The notes: generated by a model not told the origin, from the letters alone. A stretch of 64,000 nt of DNA from Teredinibacter sp. KSP-S5-2 (GCF_032773895.1 NZ_CP120416.1:4679001-4743000); one strand, 5' to 3'; shown: positions 16,238-25,967, numbered from the stretch's first letter. Numbers and translations are program-made.

Positions 16238-17389
16238 ATGTCTGATACTTCTACAGTACTTGTGGGAGCCAAAATTTTTACTGGTGACCGCTTTTTGCAT
16301 GATCATGCCGTCGTAGTGAAGGGTGATCGAATTGAACGAGTGATTCCTGCTTGCGAAATAACTTCTGACCAAGACTCAGTTGATTTGGGTGGCGGTATTC
16401 TTGCCCCCGGTTTTATTGACCTTCAAGTTAATGGTGGTGGTGGTGCTTTCTTTACCAACGAAACCACAGTTGATTCCTTAGCCAGAATGCTCGATGGTCA
16501 CCGTCCTACCGGGACAACATCAATGTTGCCGACCATGATCAGTGACACGCGTGAAACTCATCAGGCAGGTGTGCAAGCGGTTGCTGATGCGGTCAAAAAG
16601 GGAATGAAGGGTATTTTGGGTGTGCATATTGAAGGCCCGTTTTTCTCGGTGGAAAAACGTGGTGCGCATAATGAGAAGTACATCCGGGAAATGGAGAAGA
16701 CAGATATCTCCTGGATTTCGGATATCGAGGGTTTCAAAGTTATGGTGACCCTGGCTCCTGAAAAAGCAAAAGCCGGTCAAATTAAATCATTGGCAGATGC
16801 TGGGGTGGTCGTTTGTGCCGGCCATACCAATGCTGAATACGATGATATTGTTAATGGTATTGAGGAAGGGCTCCAAGGATTCACCCACTTGTATAATGCA
16901 ATGAGTCCTCAAACCGGGCGAGAGCCAGGTGTCGTGGGTGCTGCTTTGTCGAGTAAAACTACTTGGTGTGGATTAATTGCGGATAACCACCATGTACATA
17001 AGGGCTCCATCCTAGTGGCATTGGCTGCAAAACCTCAGGGCAAGCTTTACCTTGTGACTGATGCCATGTCGACGGTTGGGTCAGATGAAAAATCGTTCAC
17101 TATTTATGGTGAAGAGATTTTTGAGAAAGATGGTGCCTTGGTGAACGCAGAAGGTCGTTTGGCCGGTAGTGCAATCGGTATGATCGACGCTGTTCGAATT
17201 ATGCATAAAGATGTTGGAATCAGTTTAGAAGAGGCGTTGCGGATGTCTGCGCTATATCCCGCTGAATTTATGCAGCTTGAATCTGAGCTTGGGCGAGTTA
17301 AAGCTGGCCATCGAGCGGATTTAGTCCATTTTAATGAAAAGTTTGTTGTGCAACATACGTGGGTTGCTGGTGATCACCAGGCTCATTAA
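16238..17389 (+). CDS. nagA: N-acetylglucosamine-6-phosphate deacetylase
   Basis: A 383-residue amidohydrolase that removes acetate from GlcNAc-6-P to give GlcN-6-P. Seen: PGFIDLQVNGGGG (about residues 58-70), GVHIEGPFF with the metal-site Glu near 131, CAGHTNA near 192-198, HLYNAMSP near 217-224, and LVTDAMSTVG near 272 with the catalytic Asp. The length fits the family (about 380). It is 15 bases upstream of nagB, forming a two-gene unit that ends at a strong terminator. Together they feed GlcNAc from chitin or peptidoglycan into fructose-6-P. Confidence 0.95.
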   Translation: MSDTSTVLVGAKIFTGDRFLHDHAVVVKGDRIERVIPACEITSDQDSVDLGGGILAPGFIDLQVNGGGGAFFTNETTVDSLARMLDGHRPTGTTSMLPTMISDTRETHQAGVQAVADAVKKGMKGILGVHIEGPFFSVEKRGAHNEKYIREMEKTDISWISDIEGFKVMVTLAPEKAKAGQIKSLADAGVVVCAGHTNAEYDDIVNGIEEGLQGFTHLYNAMSPQTGREPGVVGAALSSKTTWCGLIADNHHVHKGSILVALAAKPQGKLYLVTDAMSTVGSDEKSFTIYGEEIFEKDGALVNAEGRLAGSAIGMIDAVRIMHKDVGISLEEALRMSALYPAEFMQLESELGRVKAGHRADLVHFNEKFVVQHTWVAGDHQAH

Positions 17390-17404
17390 TCAACGGAGAA
17401 TTTA

Positions 17405-18196
17405 ATGAAAGTCGTAATTTTGAATGACGCTGCAGAAGTTGCTAAATACGGTGCAGAAATATTTGTAAAACAAATCAATAAAAAACCGGATTCTGTTTTG
17501 GGATTGGCAACAGGTTCCACTCCTGTCGCTATGTATCAAGAACTTATCGCGGCTAATAAAGAAGGTCGAGTGAGCTTTCGACAAGTAAGCAGCTTTAATT
17601 TGGATGAGTACCTTGGCTTACCTGGAGATCATCCGCAGAGCTATCGCTACTTTATGAATGACAAATTGTTTAATCATGTCGATATCGAAAAGTTCCGCAC
17701 CAATGTTCCACCGGGTGATGCTAACAACCCGATTGAAGCGTGCCTTGAGTATGAGCGCATGATCGAAAAGGCTGGCGGTATCGATGTTCAGCTTTTGGGT
17801 ATTGGGCGAAATGGTCATATCGGTTTTAATGAACCCTCTTCATCTCTGCAGTCTCGTACTCGCGTAAAAACCTTGACCAAGGAAACTGTGGAAGATAACG
17901 CGCGTTTCTTCGAAGAAGGTGAGTTCCAACCACAACTTTCCATTACTATGGGTATTGGCACTATTCTGGAAGCCAAGAAAGTGGTTCTACTTGCTACTGG
18001 AGAAGGCAAAGCAGATGCTGTTAAGCAAACCGTGGAAGGGCCTCTTTCTGCTGCGTGCCCTGCTTCTGCATTACAGTTCCACCAAGATGTAGTCGTAATT
18101 ATTGACGAAGCTGCGGCTTCTAAGTTGGACGACCCCGATTTCTACAAGTACATCGAAACAGAGAATCGTCGATTAGAGAAACATCTAGGCCTTTAA
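17405..18196 (+). CDS. nagB: Glucosamine-6-phosphate deaminase
   Basis: A 263-residue isomerising deaminase that turns GlcN-6-P into fructose-6-P and ammonia. Motifs seen: [11 protein letters not shown] (about residues 35-45), the active-site strand FNLDEYLGL with Asp near 71, and [13 protein letters not shown] (about 135-147) with the catalytic His. The length (263) is close to E. coli NagB (266). The ATG has GGAG seven to eight bases upstream. It is followed by a strong terminator at 18211-18253, so nagAB is transcribed apart from the oxidoreductase that follows. Confidence 0.95.
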   Translation: MKVVILNDAAEVAKYGAEIFVKQINKKPDSVLGLATGSTPVAMYQELIAANKEGRVSFRQVSSFNLDEYLGLPGDHPQSYRYFMNDKLFNHVDIEKFRTNVPPGDANNPIEACLEYERMIEKAGGIDVQLLGIGRNGHIGFNEPSSSLQSRTRVKTLTKETVEDNARFFEEGEFQPQLSITMGIGTILEAKKVVLLATGEGKADAVKQTVEGPLSAACPASALQFHQDVVVIIDEAAASKLDDPDFYKYIETENRRLEKHLGL

Positions 18197-18210
18197 TTCT
18201 CACCAATATT

Positions 18211-18253
18211 AAAAACGGTGTTGTCGTAGGTGTATGGCAACACCGTTTTTTTA
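18211..18253 (+). terminator. Intrinsic terminator after nagB
   Basis: Arms AAAAACGGTGTTG and CAACACCGTTTTT pair perfectly over 13 bases around a 14-base loop, and the right arm runs into seven T. It starts 15 bases after the nagB stop. Confidence 0.9.
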
Positions 18254-18674
18254 TCTTCCTTCTCAGATTAAAGGGTAGCTTACCCGGAAATTTGGTCTTC
18301 TTAGAAAACAAAGTCGTAGATTTGCTCGTTCGAAGCTTGGTATCAATCCGGTCTGCAGCGGAAGATCGCTCGGGGGAAAAGGTATTTTGATTTTCTTCTA
18401 ACCGGGAATATGTTTCATTAGTGTAATTTTTTGTGTCTCCGATCGTTGTTGTGCTTTGAACTTGAGATCACTCCTGATTTTGGGTGCCAGAGGCAAATAT
18501 TCGCTTGGGCGGCTGTCATGAGTTGTCTGGGGGCTGGGATTTGGTAGTTGATCGCCATATGCTGTAAACAAGATGGCTCAGAACTGGCCTCAACACATAA
18601 ATCTCACATTAGGTACAGGTTTTTCTGAGCCAAACTCGGATGCTCTAACATTCAAATAACGACAAATAATTGAG
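18254..18674. other. Intergenic region without a recognised gene
   Basis: About 420 bases between the nagB terminator and the oxidoreductase. No credible reading frame, tRNA or strong repeat was seen. The right end must hold the promoter for the next gene, but no convincing -35/-10 pair was found by eye. Confidence 0.6.
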
Positions 18675-18680
18675 GTGTAC

Positions 18681-19583
18681 ATGCGTATAGCAATGATTGG
18701 CCTGGGGGATATCGCTCAAAAAGCATATCTTCCCCTGTTAGCTTGTTGGAAAAACATCGAGTTAGTCCTGTGTAGCCGAAACGAAGACGTTGTAAGGGCA
18801 TTGGCAAGTCAATATCGAATAGCGGAGTATGTAACGGATTACCGGGAGTTAATTAAAAAGAACATTGATGCGGTAACCGTACATTCTTCGACAGAAAGCC
18901 ATTTTGAATTGGCCAGCTTTTTTCTCGAAAACAAAATTCCAGTGCTGATCGATAAACCGATTGCTTACTACTTGGATGAAGTTAAAAGCTTGATTAGTTT
19001 ATCTAAATCAAAAAAAGTTACTTTTTTTACGGCGTTTAACCGCCGCTATATTCCTCAGTATCAACCTCTGTACGCGTTAGAATCCAATTATGTCTGTTAT
19101 AAAAAAAACCGCTTTAACCTACCAGGTGAAATTCGAAATTTTGTTTTTGACGATTTTATTCATGTATTGGATTCCGTTTTACAGGTTAATAAACACATCC
19201 AAGATCCCAGTATCCATCTATTACAAAAAGGCAACTTATTACAAGCGATAAATGTCTCATGGCAACACGATAGTAATATAGCCATTGCAAGCATGAACAG
19301 AATTAATGCATGCACGGAAGAAGAGTTTGAATGCGGTTCAAGCGTTGAAAAATGGCGTATAACCAACCTTGAACAAGTGGAACACTATGACGCTGAAGGG
19401 AAGAAAAACTTCCTTGATAACGGCTGGCAATCGAATCTTTATAAGCGTGGCTTTGTCGATATGGTTGCTGCTTTTCTTGGTGAAATACAAGTAGGTGACA
19501 ACTTAAAGTTGCTGGAAAGCTACCTGCTAACACATTCCGTAGCAGAAGAGATTGTCCAGTATGCGCAAAAAAAATCATCCTAA
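18681..19583 (+). CDS. Gfo/Idh/MocA-family oxidoreductase
   Basis: A 300-residue NAD(P)-dependent sugar or cyclitol dehydrogenase-like protein. The Rossmann motif GLGDIAQKA is at residues 7-15, followed by the HSSTESHFE strand and the family's EKP-type motif as IDKPIAYY (about 91-98), with the catalytic Lys. The C-terminal half is short and diverged, so activity is not certain. ATG 18681 is chosen because TGAGG at 18671-18675 gives a five-base spacing; GTG 18675 lies in that site. It stands alone between the nagAB unit and the TonB receptor, so an amino-sugar or uronate substrate is plausible only from context. Confidence 0.75.
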   Translation: MRIAMIGLGDIAQKAYLPLLACWKNIELVLCSRNEDVVRALASQYRIAEYVTDYRELIKKNIDAVTVHSSTESHFELASFFLENKIPVLIDKPIAYYLDEVKSLISLSKSKKVTFFTAFNRRYIPQYQPLYALESNYVCYKKNRFNLPGEIRNFVFDDFIHVLDSVLQVNKHIQDPSIHLLQKGNLLQAINVSWQHDSNIAIASMNRINACTEEEFECGSSVEKWRITNLEQVEHYDAEGKKNFLDNGWQSNLYKRGFVDMVAAFLGEIQVGDNLKLLESYLLTHSVAEEIVQYAQKKSS

Positions 19584-19726
19584 AACGAACATAATGTAAC
19601 CATTTTTAATTGGTAAAAATTATATTAAAAAAAATTTTTAGATTGGCTTGTTATTATTGTTTTTTGTGGAAACACGTGCCATTTGATATGTCGAAAAGTG
19701 GTTAATTTTCAAACACTAATAGGCGC

Positions 19727-19828
19727 TTGACATATAGTTCCGCGGGGATTAATGTCTTCAGCCGAGGTCGCTCTATGCGTAGTATTTACTATTGTGTATA
19801 GAGTGATCGAAGATCTAGAAGTTCTAGA
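19727..19828 (+). promoter_or_regulatory. Candidate promoter and leader palindrome of the TonB receptor gene
   Basis: TTGACA at 19727-19732 matches the -35 consensus; a weak -10 (TAATGT or TTAATG) follows at 16-17 bases. Further down, TCTAGAAGTTCTAGA (19814-19828) is a perfect seven-base inverted repeat about a central G, 36 bases before the start codon. It could be an operator or an mRNA hairpin. The 281-base gap before the receptor is AT-rich and holds no gene. Confidence 0.4.
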
Positions 19829-19864
19829 CACATAACAAATAATATTTAGGACAAGGGGACGCAC

Positions 19865-22531
19865 ATGTCTGCGAAGTTAAAAAATGCAATTAAGGCGATT
19901 AACAAATCTGCCCTAATCTGTGGCTCTTTAGGGTCACTTGCACTTTCTGGTGCAGTTTTCGCACAAGATTCAGGTCTTGTCGAAGAAGAAGTAGTTGTTA
20001 CCGGTATCCGCGGTTCGCTACAAGCTTCTGTTGATATCAAGCGCGCATCTACATCAGTAGTTGACGCAGTATCAGCTGAAGATATTGGTAAATTCCCAGA
20101 TAGTGACGTTGCAGAAGCTCTTGGTCGTATTCCAGGTGTTGCTGTTAACCGTCAATTCGGTCAAGGTCAGCAAGTTTCTATTCGTGGTGCTTCTAACCAA
20201 TTGACTTTGACTACTCTTAATGGTCAAAACGTTGCTTCTACTGGTTGGTACGACCAGCAGTCAATCGACCGTAGTTTCAACTACACCCTTCTTCCACCAG
20301 AAATGATTGCTGGTATTGAAGTATTCAAATCTTCTCAAGCGAATCTTGTAGAAGGCGGTATCGGTGGTACAGTTAACGTTAAAACTCGTAAACCACTAGA
20401 CCTTGATGCTCACACAGTATTCTTGTCAGCTGAAGCAGCTTACGGCACCGTTTCTGAAGAAGTTGACCCTCAATTGTCTGGTATGTACAGCTTCAAAACT
20501 GATAACGAAGTATTCGGTATTCTTGTTGCTGGTGCATGGCAAGACAGTGAGTACCACCGTCTAGGTACTGAGTCTCTATACGGATGGAACGCTGCTGTTT
20601 CTGTTAACAACTTCCAGCAACAGCGTGAGCGCACTGCGTTTGATTTGTCTATGCAAGTAGCTCCATCTGAAGGTCTGCAGTTCGGTCTACACTACATGAA
20701 TTTGGAGTTGGTAGCGGATAACACCAACAGTACAGCATTCATCTTCCAACAACTTGGCACTGACAATTCAAATTGTGATGAGATTAATGCGCGTGGTGTA
20801 TGTACATTAGTTACTAACGATGCTGACAATGTGCCTGTAAACACTTACTTCCAGACCTTTGCTCGTGCTGCTAGCATGGATTCTGAAACTATCGACCTTG
20901 ACTTCTCTTATGAAGGTGATTGGGGTGAAGTTACAGCTCGCTTGGGTAAAACTGAATCTGAAGGTGGTACTGACTTAACTACTAACTACGGTAACTTCAT
21001 CGGTGTTCCTTCAGACGTTTACGGTACTATTGATGCGCGTGGCGATGAAATCAAGTTGAGCCTGGCTGATGCAGGTTGGACTGTAGCTGACATTAACGTT
21101 GCTGACGCTGATGGTAATGCTGTTGTTACTGGTGCAAATACCGTACTACCTTCTGGTTGGGCCGAAAAATCTCAGCCTAATACAGATGAAGAGACTTACT
21201 TCCAAGTAGATACGTCATTCAATGTAGAATTTAACGCTATTAATACTATTAAAGCCGGTATCCGTACCACTTCCCATGAAGTAACAGACAAAACTCTATT
21301 TGTTGTTGTTGACGCAGACGGTTATGAAGCTCGCTCTGCAAGTAACTACTGGGGTGGCACTGTTCCTGCTGGCATGCAAGGTTATGCAGTTCCAAATCCA
21401 AACTTCGATGCGATGCATGCATATGTAAAAGCTAACCAAGTAGGTTGGGCTGAAGACCGTGCAGGCTACGGTACAATCGAAGAAGACAACCAAGCAGCAT
21501 ATGTAATGGCTGAGTTTGAGTCTGAAGGCGTAAGCGGTAATTTTGGTTTGCGTTATGTTAAGACTGAAGCATCCTCTGATTACTATGTGCCAGAGCAAGG
21601 GTATGAAACTGGTGGTGTTGGTGGTAACAACAATACATCTGAAACAATCGCTACCCAGGAAGCTGAGTACTCAGACGTGTTGCCAAGCATTAACGTGAAG
21701 TTTGAGCTTACTGATAGCGTAGTATTGCGTACTTCTGCTGCTCAGGTAATTTCTCGTCCAAACTATGTGGATATGTTTGCTAAAACATCTCTAGCAGGTT
21801 TAGGGGATAACTCTCCAGCTAACCAAACGCTAACTACCGGTTCTGTTGGTCTTAAGCCGTTTAAAGCGACTCAAGCAGACGTGTCTGTTGAATGGTACTA
21901 CGGTGACGCTAACATGCTGTCTCTTACTTACTTCAAAAAAGACGTAAGTAACTTCACTACTTTCGAAAACATTCCTAATCAGGAAGTTGGTATCGTCGAT
22001 ACTGGTTGTAACTGTGATGATTGGACTGTTATTACTAAGAAAGACGGTAGTGGCGGTGAGATCGATGGTTTCGAAGTTCAGTGGCAGCATACTCTAGACA
22101 GTGGTTTCGGTGGTATTGTTAACTACACCTACGCTAATGCTAATGCAGAGCCTGAAAACTTCAATGATCGAGTTGGTGTGTTCACAGATAGCTCTGAGAA
22201 TACTCTTAACTTGGTTGGTTTCTATGAGAACGATCTTTTCTCAGCTCGAGCAGCGTATAACTGGCGTTCAGAGTACATGATTCGTGAATCTGGTTTCTAC
22301 GGTAACCGTATGCATGATGACTTCGGTACTTTCGACCTAAGCTTCAGTGTTCAACCAATGGATATGATTGGTATTACGTTTGATATTGTTAACCTTCTTG
22401 AGGAAGACAGTATTCAAACCGGTGCTGCATCTGCGGACGCAGGTTACCAAGCTGAGCTATCTGAAGGTTACCCAACTTGGACTTATGAAGGTGAAGCTCG
22501 TTACATCCTAGGTGTTAACTTCCGCTTCTAA
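19865..22531 (+). CDS. TonB-dependent receptor, carbohydrate/chitin-oligomer type
   Basis: An 888-residue outer membrane receptor of the Xanthomonas/Caulobacter type. Signal peptide about residues 1-37 (SGAVFA-QD), then the TonB box region EEEVVVTGIRGS, the plug (DVAEALGRIPGVAVNR, SIRGASNQLTLTTLNG, GGIGGTVNVKTRKP) and a 22-strand barrel ending in the aromatic YILGVNFRF. The gene uses almost only major codons (GGT, GCT, CGT, TCT, GAA), unlike its neighbours, so very high expression is likely. It is followed by a strong terminator and by SapC, a tryptophan-halogenase-family gene and GlcNAc kinase, a set typical of polysaccharide uptake loci. The likely substrate is a GlcNAc oligomer. Confidence 0.9.
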   Translation: MSAKLKNAIKAINKSALICGSLGSLALSGAVFAQDSGLVEEEVVVTGIRGSLQASVDIKRASTSVVDAVSAEDIGKFPDSDVAEALGRIPGVAVNRQFGQGQQVSIRGASNQLTLTTLNGQNVASTGWYDQQSIDRSFNYTLLPPEMIAGIEVFKSSQANLVEGGIGGTVNVKTRKPLDLDAHTVFLSAEAAYGTVSEEVDPQLSGMYSFKTDNEVFGILVAGAWQDSEYHRLGTESLYGWNAAVSVNNFQQQRERTAFDLSMQVAPSEGLQFGLHYMNLELVADNTNSTAFIFQQLGTDNSNCDEINARGVCTLVTNDADNVPVNTYFQTFARAASMDSETIDLDFSYEGDWGEVTARLGKTESEGGTDLTTNYGNFIGVPSDVYGTIDARGDEIKLSLADAGWTVADINVADADGNAVVTGANTVLPSGWAEKSQPNTDEETYFQVDTSFNVEFNAINTIKAGIRTTSHEVTDKTLFVVVDADGYEARSASNYWGGTVPAGMQGYAVPNPNFDAMHAYVKANQVGWAEDRAGYGTIEEDNQAAYVMAEFESEGVSGNFGLRYVKTEASSDYYVPEQGYETGGVGGNNNTSETIATQEAEYSDVLPSINVKFELTDSVVLRTSAAQVISRPNYVDMFAKTSLAGLGDNSPANQTLTTGSVGLKPFKATQADVSVEWYYGDANMLSLTYFKKDVSNFTTFENIPNQEVGIVDTGCNCDDWTVITKKDGSGGEIDGFEVQWQHTLDSGFGGIVNYTYANANAEPENFNDRVGVFTDSSENTLNLVGFYENDLFSARAAYNWRSEYMIRESGFYGNRMHDDFGTFDLSFSVQPMDMIGITFDIVNLLEEDSIQTGAASADAGYQAELSEGYPTWTYEGEARYILGVNFRF

Positions 22532-22550
22532 TTCATTAGTAAGTACCTCA

Positions 22551-22584
22551 AAAAACCCAGTCTATTTAGGCTGGGTTTTTTTTT
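22551..22584 (+). terminator. Intrinsic terminator after the TonB receptor
   Basis: Arms AAAAACCCAG and CTGGGTTTTT around a ten-base loop, followed by further T. It sits 19 bases past the receptor stop and would limit read-through into SapC, which fits a much more abundant receptor message. Confidence 0.9.
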
Positions 22585-22721
22585 GCTCACACAAAGGTAG
22601 GGCTCGCTGGTAAACTGTACCGTGAAGTCACTGGCAAAAGTTTGCCAAATCAAAAATGTGAAGATATCTTGCTCTTGTGATTCACTAGAGTTGTTTGAAA
22701 CGTATCAAATTGGAGAAATGA

Positions 22722-23432
22722 ATGTCTGCTAGCATAGTGCCATTGAGCAAAGACAACCACAAACATATCAAAGTTCTTGATCAGGTAGATACTTCGGTCG
22801 TTGAAGGCCAGCAGCTAGTACCTTTGGCGGCTCAGGAGATCGCGAGAGCTGCTGTAGTTTTCCCTGTTGTTTATGTGAAGGATGCAAATACAGGTACTTT
22901 TCGCCTTGTGGCTATGTGCGGATTGAAACCGGGAGAAAATCTATTCGTTGAAAACGGAGAATGGCTTAGCGTGTATATCCCCGCGGCTCTGAGGAATCTT
23001 CCGTTTCAATTAGGAAGGAACGAGGACGGAGATAAAACACAGGCGTTTGTATGTATTAATGAGAATAGTTCACTGGTCGACGATAGCGGCATTGCCCTGT
23101 TTGAGGAAAGTGGTGATGAAAGTGAGTTTCTAAAGTCTCGGACAGCTATGCTTGCGCAATATGATGCTGATGTAAAAATGACCGAGGGCTATATTTCCTA
23201 CTTGGTTGAAAATGAGCTTCTAGTCCAAAAAAGCATCGCGCTAAATTTTACTGAAAATGAACAGTTTAATCTTAATGGCATCTACACTATAGATGAAGAA
23301 AAACTGGCCGGACTTTCTGCATCGGCGTTTGAGGATATGAGAAAAAGAGGCTTTCTGCCAAGTATATATGGACACCTTATATCTCTAAATCAAATTCATA
23401 GTTTGATTCTAAAAAGACAAAAAAAATCGTGA
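22722..23432 (+). CDS. SapC family protein
   Basis: A 236-residue SapC-family protein (the family named after a Campylobacter S-layer locus). Recognisable segments are VVFPVVYVKD near residue 50, the central WLSVYIPAALRNLPFQLG (about 87-104) and the acidic LFEESGDES. No signal peptide or membrane helix is seen, so it should be cytoplasmic. Genes of this family regularly lie between a TonB receptor and a tryptophan-halogenase-like gene in polysaccharide-degrading proteobacteria, as here. The biochemical role is not known. The stop is ten bases before the halogenase-like start. Confidence 0.85.
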   Translation: MSASIVPLSKDNHKHIKVLDQVDTSVVEGQQLVPLAAQEIARAAVVFPVVYVKDANTGTFRLVAMCGLKPGENLFVENGEWLSVYIPAALRNLPFQLGRNEDGDKTQAFVCINENSSLVDDSGIALFEESGDESEFLKSRTAMLAQYDADVKMTEGYISYLVENELLVQKSIALNFTENEQFNLNGIYTIDEEKLAGLSASAFEDMRKRGFLPSIYGHLISLNQIHSLILKRQKKS

Positions 23433-23442
23433 GAACTTCTTA

Positions 23443-24984
23443 ATGGTTGAGAACAGGGCGATAAGAAGTATTGTCATTATTGGAGGTGGTACTGCCGGCT
23501 GGTTGGCCGCTAACCATCTCGGGAAAAAACTATCTAATACAGAAATATCCATTAGGTTAATAGAGTCAAAAAATATACCCACGATAGGTGTTGGAGAAGG
23601 TACTGTACCTGAGATGCGAAACACCCTTATGTATTTTGGTATTCGCGAAACGGATTTTATGCAGAAATGTCATGCTACGTTTAAGCAATCAATAAAATTC
23701 GTTGACTGGGTGGACTCTGGAAATAATGATTACTATCACCATGTGTTTGACCCTCCAAGGACTCGCTTTAACGATTTGTCTGCATATTGGATAAAAAAAG
23801 AAGTAAAAAAAACTACTTATGCCAATGCTATATCGGCTCAGTCTCACTTATGCGATGACTTTAAAGCGCCAAAATTAATTACTACCCCAGAGTTTGATGG
23901 TGGAGCTAATTACGCCTATCACCTTGACGCCGCTAAGTTCTCTATGATGTTGAAGGAGAATGCCACCAAGAAGTATGGTGTTATCCATATAGAGGATGAA
24001 GTGCTCGAAGCCTGTTTAAACAGTCTTGGTTATATTGATTCGGTTCGACTTATGTCGGGTAGTGATATCGAAGCAGATTTTTTTGTCGATTGTTCAGGAT
24101 TTAGCTCCCTCTTGGTTGGCGACGCTTTAAAAGTACCTTTTATAGATAAAGGAAAATACCTCTTTGTTGATACAGCATTAACAGTTCAGGTTCCGTATGA
24201 AAATTTAGCGTGTGAAGTCCCACCTTATACAATTTCTACAGCAAAAAAAAATGGTTGGATCTGGGATATTGGGTTAACTAACCGTAAAGGCATTGGGTAT
24301 GTGTATTCGAGTAAATATACAGATGATAGCCAGGCGGAAGAAACTCTACGCAAATACCTTGGCCCTGAAAGTAACATTGACGGCGCTAGAAAAATACCTA
24401 TGAAAATAGGCTATAGAGAAAAGTTCTGGGAAAAAAACTGTGTCGCAATAGGGTTGTCTGCGGGATTTGTGGAACCATTAGAGGCGACAGGTTTGCTTGC
24501 ATTTGACGTGTCCAGTAGATTGCTTGCTGAAAAAATTCCTACACACTTCAATGATTTAGATAAAATAGAAAAGCAATACAATAAATATGTTAAGTATATT
24601 TGGGATAGAATTATTGATTTCGTGAAGTTGCATTATTTTATTTCTCGCAGGAGAGATTCGCAGTTCTGGTTGGATAATGTGAGTGAGGATAGTGCACCGG
24701 ACACGTTAAAAGAACGGTTAGATTTATGGAAGAGAGCGGTTCCTACCACTTTTGATTTTTTTAGCCGCTTTGATGTATTTAATTTAGATAATTATTTATA
24801 TGTTCTTTATGGAATGAAGCATTTACCTGAATTGGATGATATTCGATTAAAGTATTGTGATGATGAGCTTGCTGAAGCAGAATTTTCCAGAATTCGCAAG
24901 GAAAGCCAGTCTCTTAACGAGAGGCTGCCAGGCCACAGAGAGCTCTTGGATAAAATTAATAAGTATGGTTTTCAAGTCTGTTAA
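23443..24984 (+). CDS. Tryptophan halogenase-family flavoprotein
   Basis: A 513-residue FAD protein of the PrnA family. Seen: GGGTAGW at residues 14-20, GVGEGTVP at 49-56, the catalytic Lys at 81 (ATFKQSIKF), and VEPLEATG around the catalytic Glu. The signature WxWxIP reads WIWDIG, with Gly for the Pro, as I recall in the TonB-linked branch of this family. The substrate of that branch is unknown; it occurs beside receptors for plant or algal polysaccharides and chitin. AT-rich codon use here differs from the receptor. The kinase gene follows after 39 bases. Confidence 0.85.
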   Translation: MVENRAIRSIVIIGGGTAGWLAANHLGKKLSNTEISIRLIESKNIPTIGVGEGTVPEMRNTLMYFGIRETDFMQKCHATFKQSIKFVDWVDSGNNDYYHHVFDPPRTRFNDLSAYWIKKEVKKTTYANAISAQSHLCDDFKAPKLITTPEFDGGANYAYHLDAAKFSMMLKENATKKYGVIHIEDEVLEACLNSLGYIDSVRLMSGSDIEADFFVDCSGFSSLLVGDALKVPFIDKGKYLFVDTALTVQVPYENLACEVPPYTISTAKKNGWIWDIGLTNRKGIGYVYSSKYTDDSQAEETLRKYLGPESNIDGARKIPMKIGYREKFWEKNCVAIGLSAGFVEPLEATGLLAFDVSSRLLAEKIPTHFNDLDKIEKQYNKYVKYIWDRIIDFVKLHYFISRRRDSQFWLDNVSEDSAPDTLKERLDLWKRAVPTTFDFFSRFDVFNLDNYLYVLYGMKHLPELDDIRLKYCDDELAEAEFSRIRKESQSLNERLPGHRELLDKINKYGFQVC

Positions 24985-25023
24985 CCTTTCAAGTATGGGG
25001 TAGACTAGCAATTTGAGGTTTAT

Positions 25024-25908
25024 ATGTCCGAAACGAAAAGCTCAGAAAATATATATATAGGCGTCGATGGCGGTGGCACTAAGTGTAAAGCCGTTGTATG
25101 GATTGATGGTGAAATCAAAGGCGAAGGCCTTGGTGGCGGAGCAAATCCCTACCAAAACTTAGAGCGGGCGAAGGATTCGATTACCAATGCCTGTCAGATG
25201 GCGCTTGTAGATGCCGGACTAAAGGCAACACATTTGAGAGATTGTGTTGCAGGTTTGGGATTGGCTGGGGTTAATATTCCGGGTCCGAAAAAGGCGATGG
25301 AAGCTTGGGATCACCCATTCAAAGCAATGTATCTGACTGGCGATCTGCACACAGCGTGTCTGGGTGCTCATGGCGGTGATGGTGCAATTATCGTTACTGG
25401 TACCGGGTCTTGCGGTTTTGCTCATGTTGAGGGTAAAGACTTGATGCTTGGTGGCTATGGTTTTCCCCTTGGCGATCAGGGCAGCGGCGCTTGGTTAGGT
25501 TTGGAAATTCTGAAAGCGGCGTTGTTATCCTACGACCAGCTGGGCCCCAAAACCTCACTTGAGGAGTGGGTTTTGGAAAAATATGAGCTGAATGACCTCA
25601 TCGATTCGATTGAGCATATGGCAGGGAAACCTTCTAGTGAATTTGCGCAACTGGCCTTGGGTGCCTTTAACACGGCAAAAGCGGGTGACGAGGTTGCGCA
25701 GAAAATTATCGAAGTCGGCGCAGCTTATGTAAATGATCTAAGCTTAAAGCTCAAAGAATTTGGTGCTCCGGCGTTATCAATGATTGGTGGAATTGGCTTT
25801 CTGTGGAAGCCCTACCTGAGTCAGGAAGTGTTGGATTTTGTCGTAGAGCCAAAAGAACAGCCCGAAGTTGGTGCTGTTTACTACGCGCAGCAAATGCATA
25901 AAAAATAA
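25024..25908 (+). CDS. BadF/BadG-type N-acetylglucosamine (or glucosamine) kinase
   Basis: A 294-residue ASKHA-fold sugar kinase. The phosphate-1 loop is GVDGGGTKCKAVV (about residues 13-25), GGGANPYQN follows, the phosphate-2 segment is IIVTGTGSCGF (about 120-130), GDQGSGAWLG is near 152-161 and the adenosine motif is MIGGIGF. The family phosphorylates GlcNAc or GlcN at O6, which supplies the substrate for nagA or nagB encoded 7 kb upstream. It has a good GAGG site eight bases before ATG 25024, and is probably co-transcribed with sapC and the halogenase-like gene. Confidence 0.85.
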   Translation: MSETKSSENIYIGVDGGGTKCKAVVWIDGEIKGEGLGGGANPYQNLERAKDSITNACQMALVDAGLKATHLRDCVAGLGLAGVNIPGPKKAMEAWDHPFKAMYLTGDLHTACLGAHGGDGAIIVTGTGSCGFAHVEGKDLMLGGYGFPLGDQGSGAWLGLEILKAALLSYDQLGPKTSLEEWVLEKYELNDLIDSIEHMAGKPSSEFAQLALGAFNTAKAGDEVAQKIIEVGAAYVNDLSLKLKEFGAPALSMIGGIGFLWKPYLSQEVLDFVVEPKEQPEVGAVYYAQQMHKK

Positions 25909-25967
25909 AGACGCTTGATTGGCTCTAAGTCATTCAAAGTGGGATGCTTATATGACTTTTTGCACAT

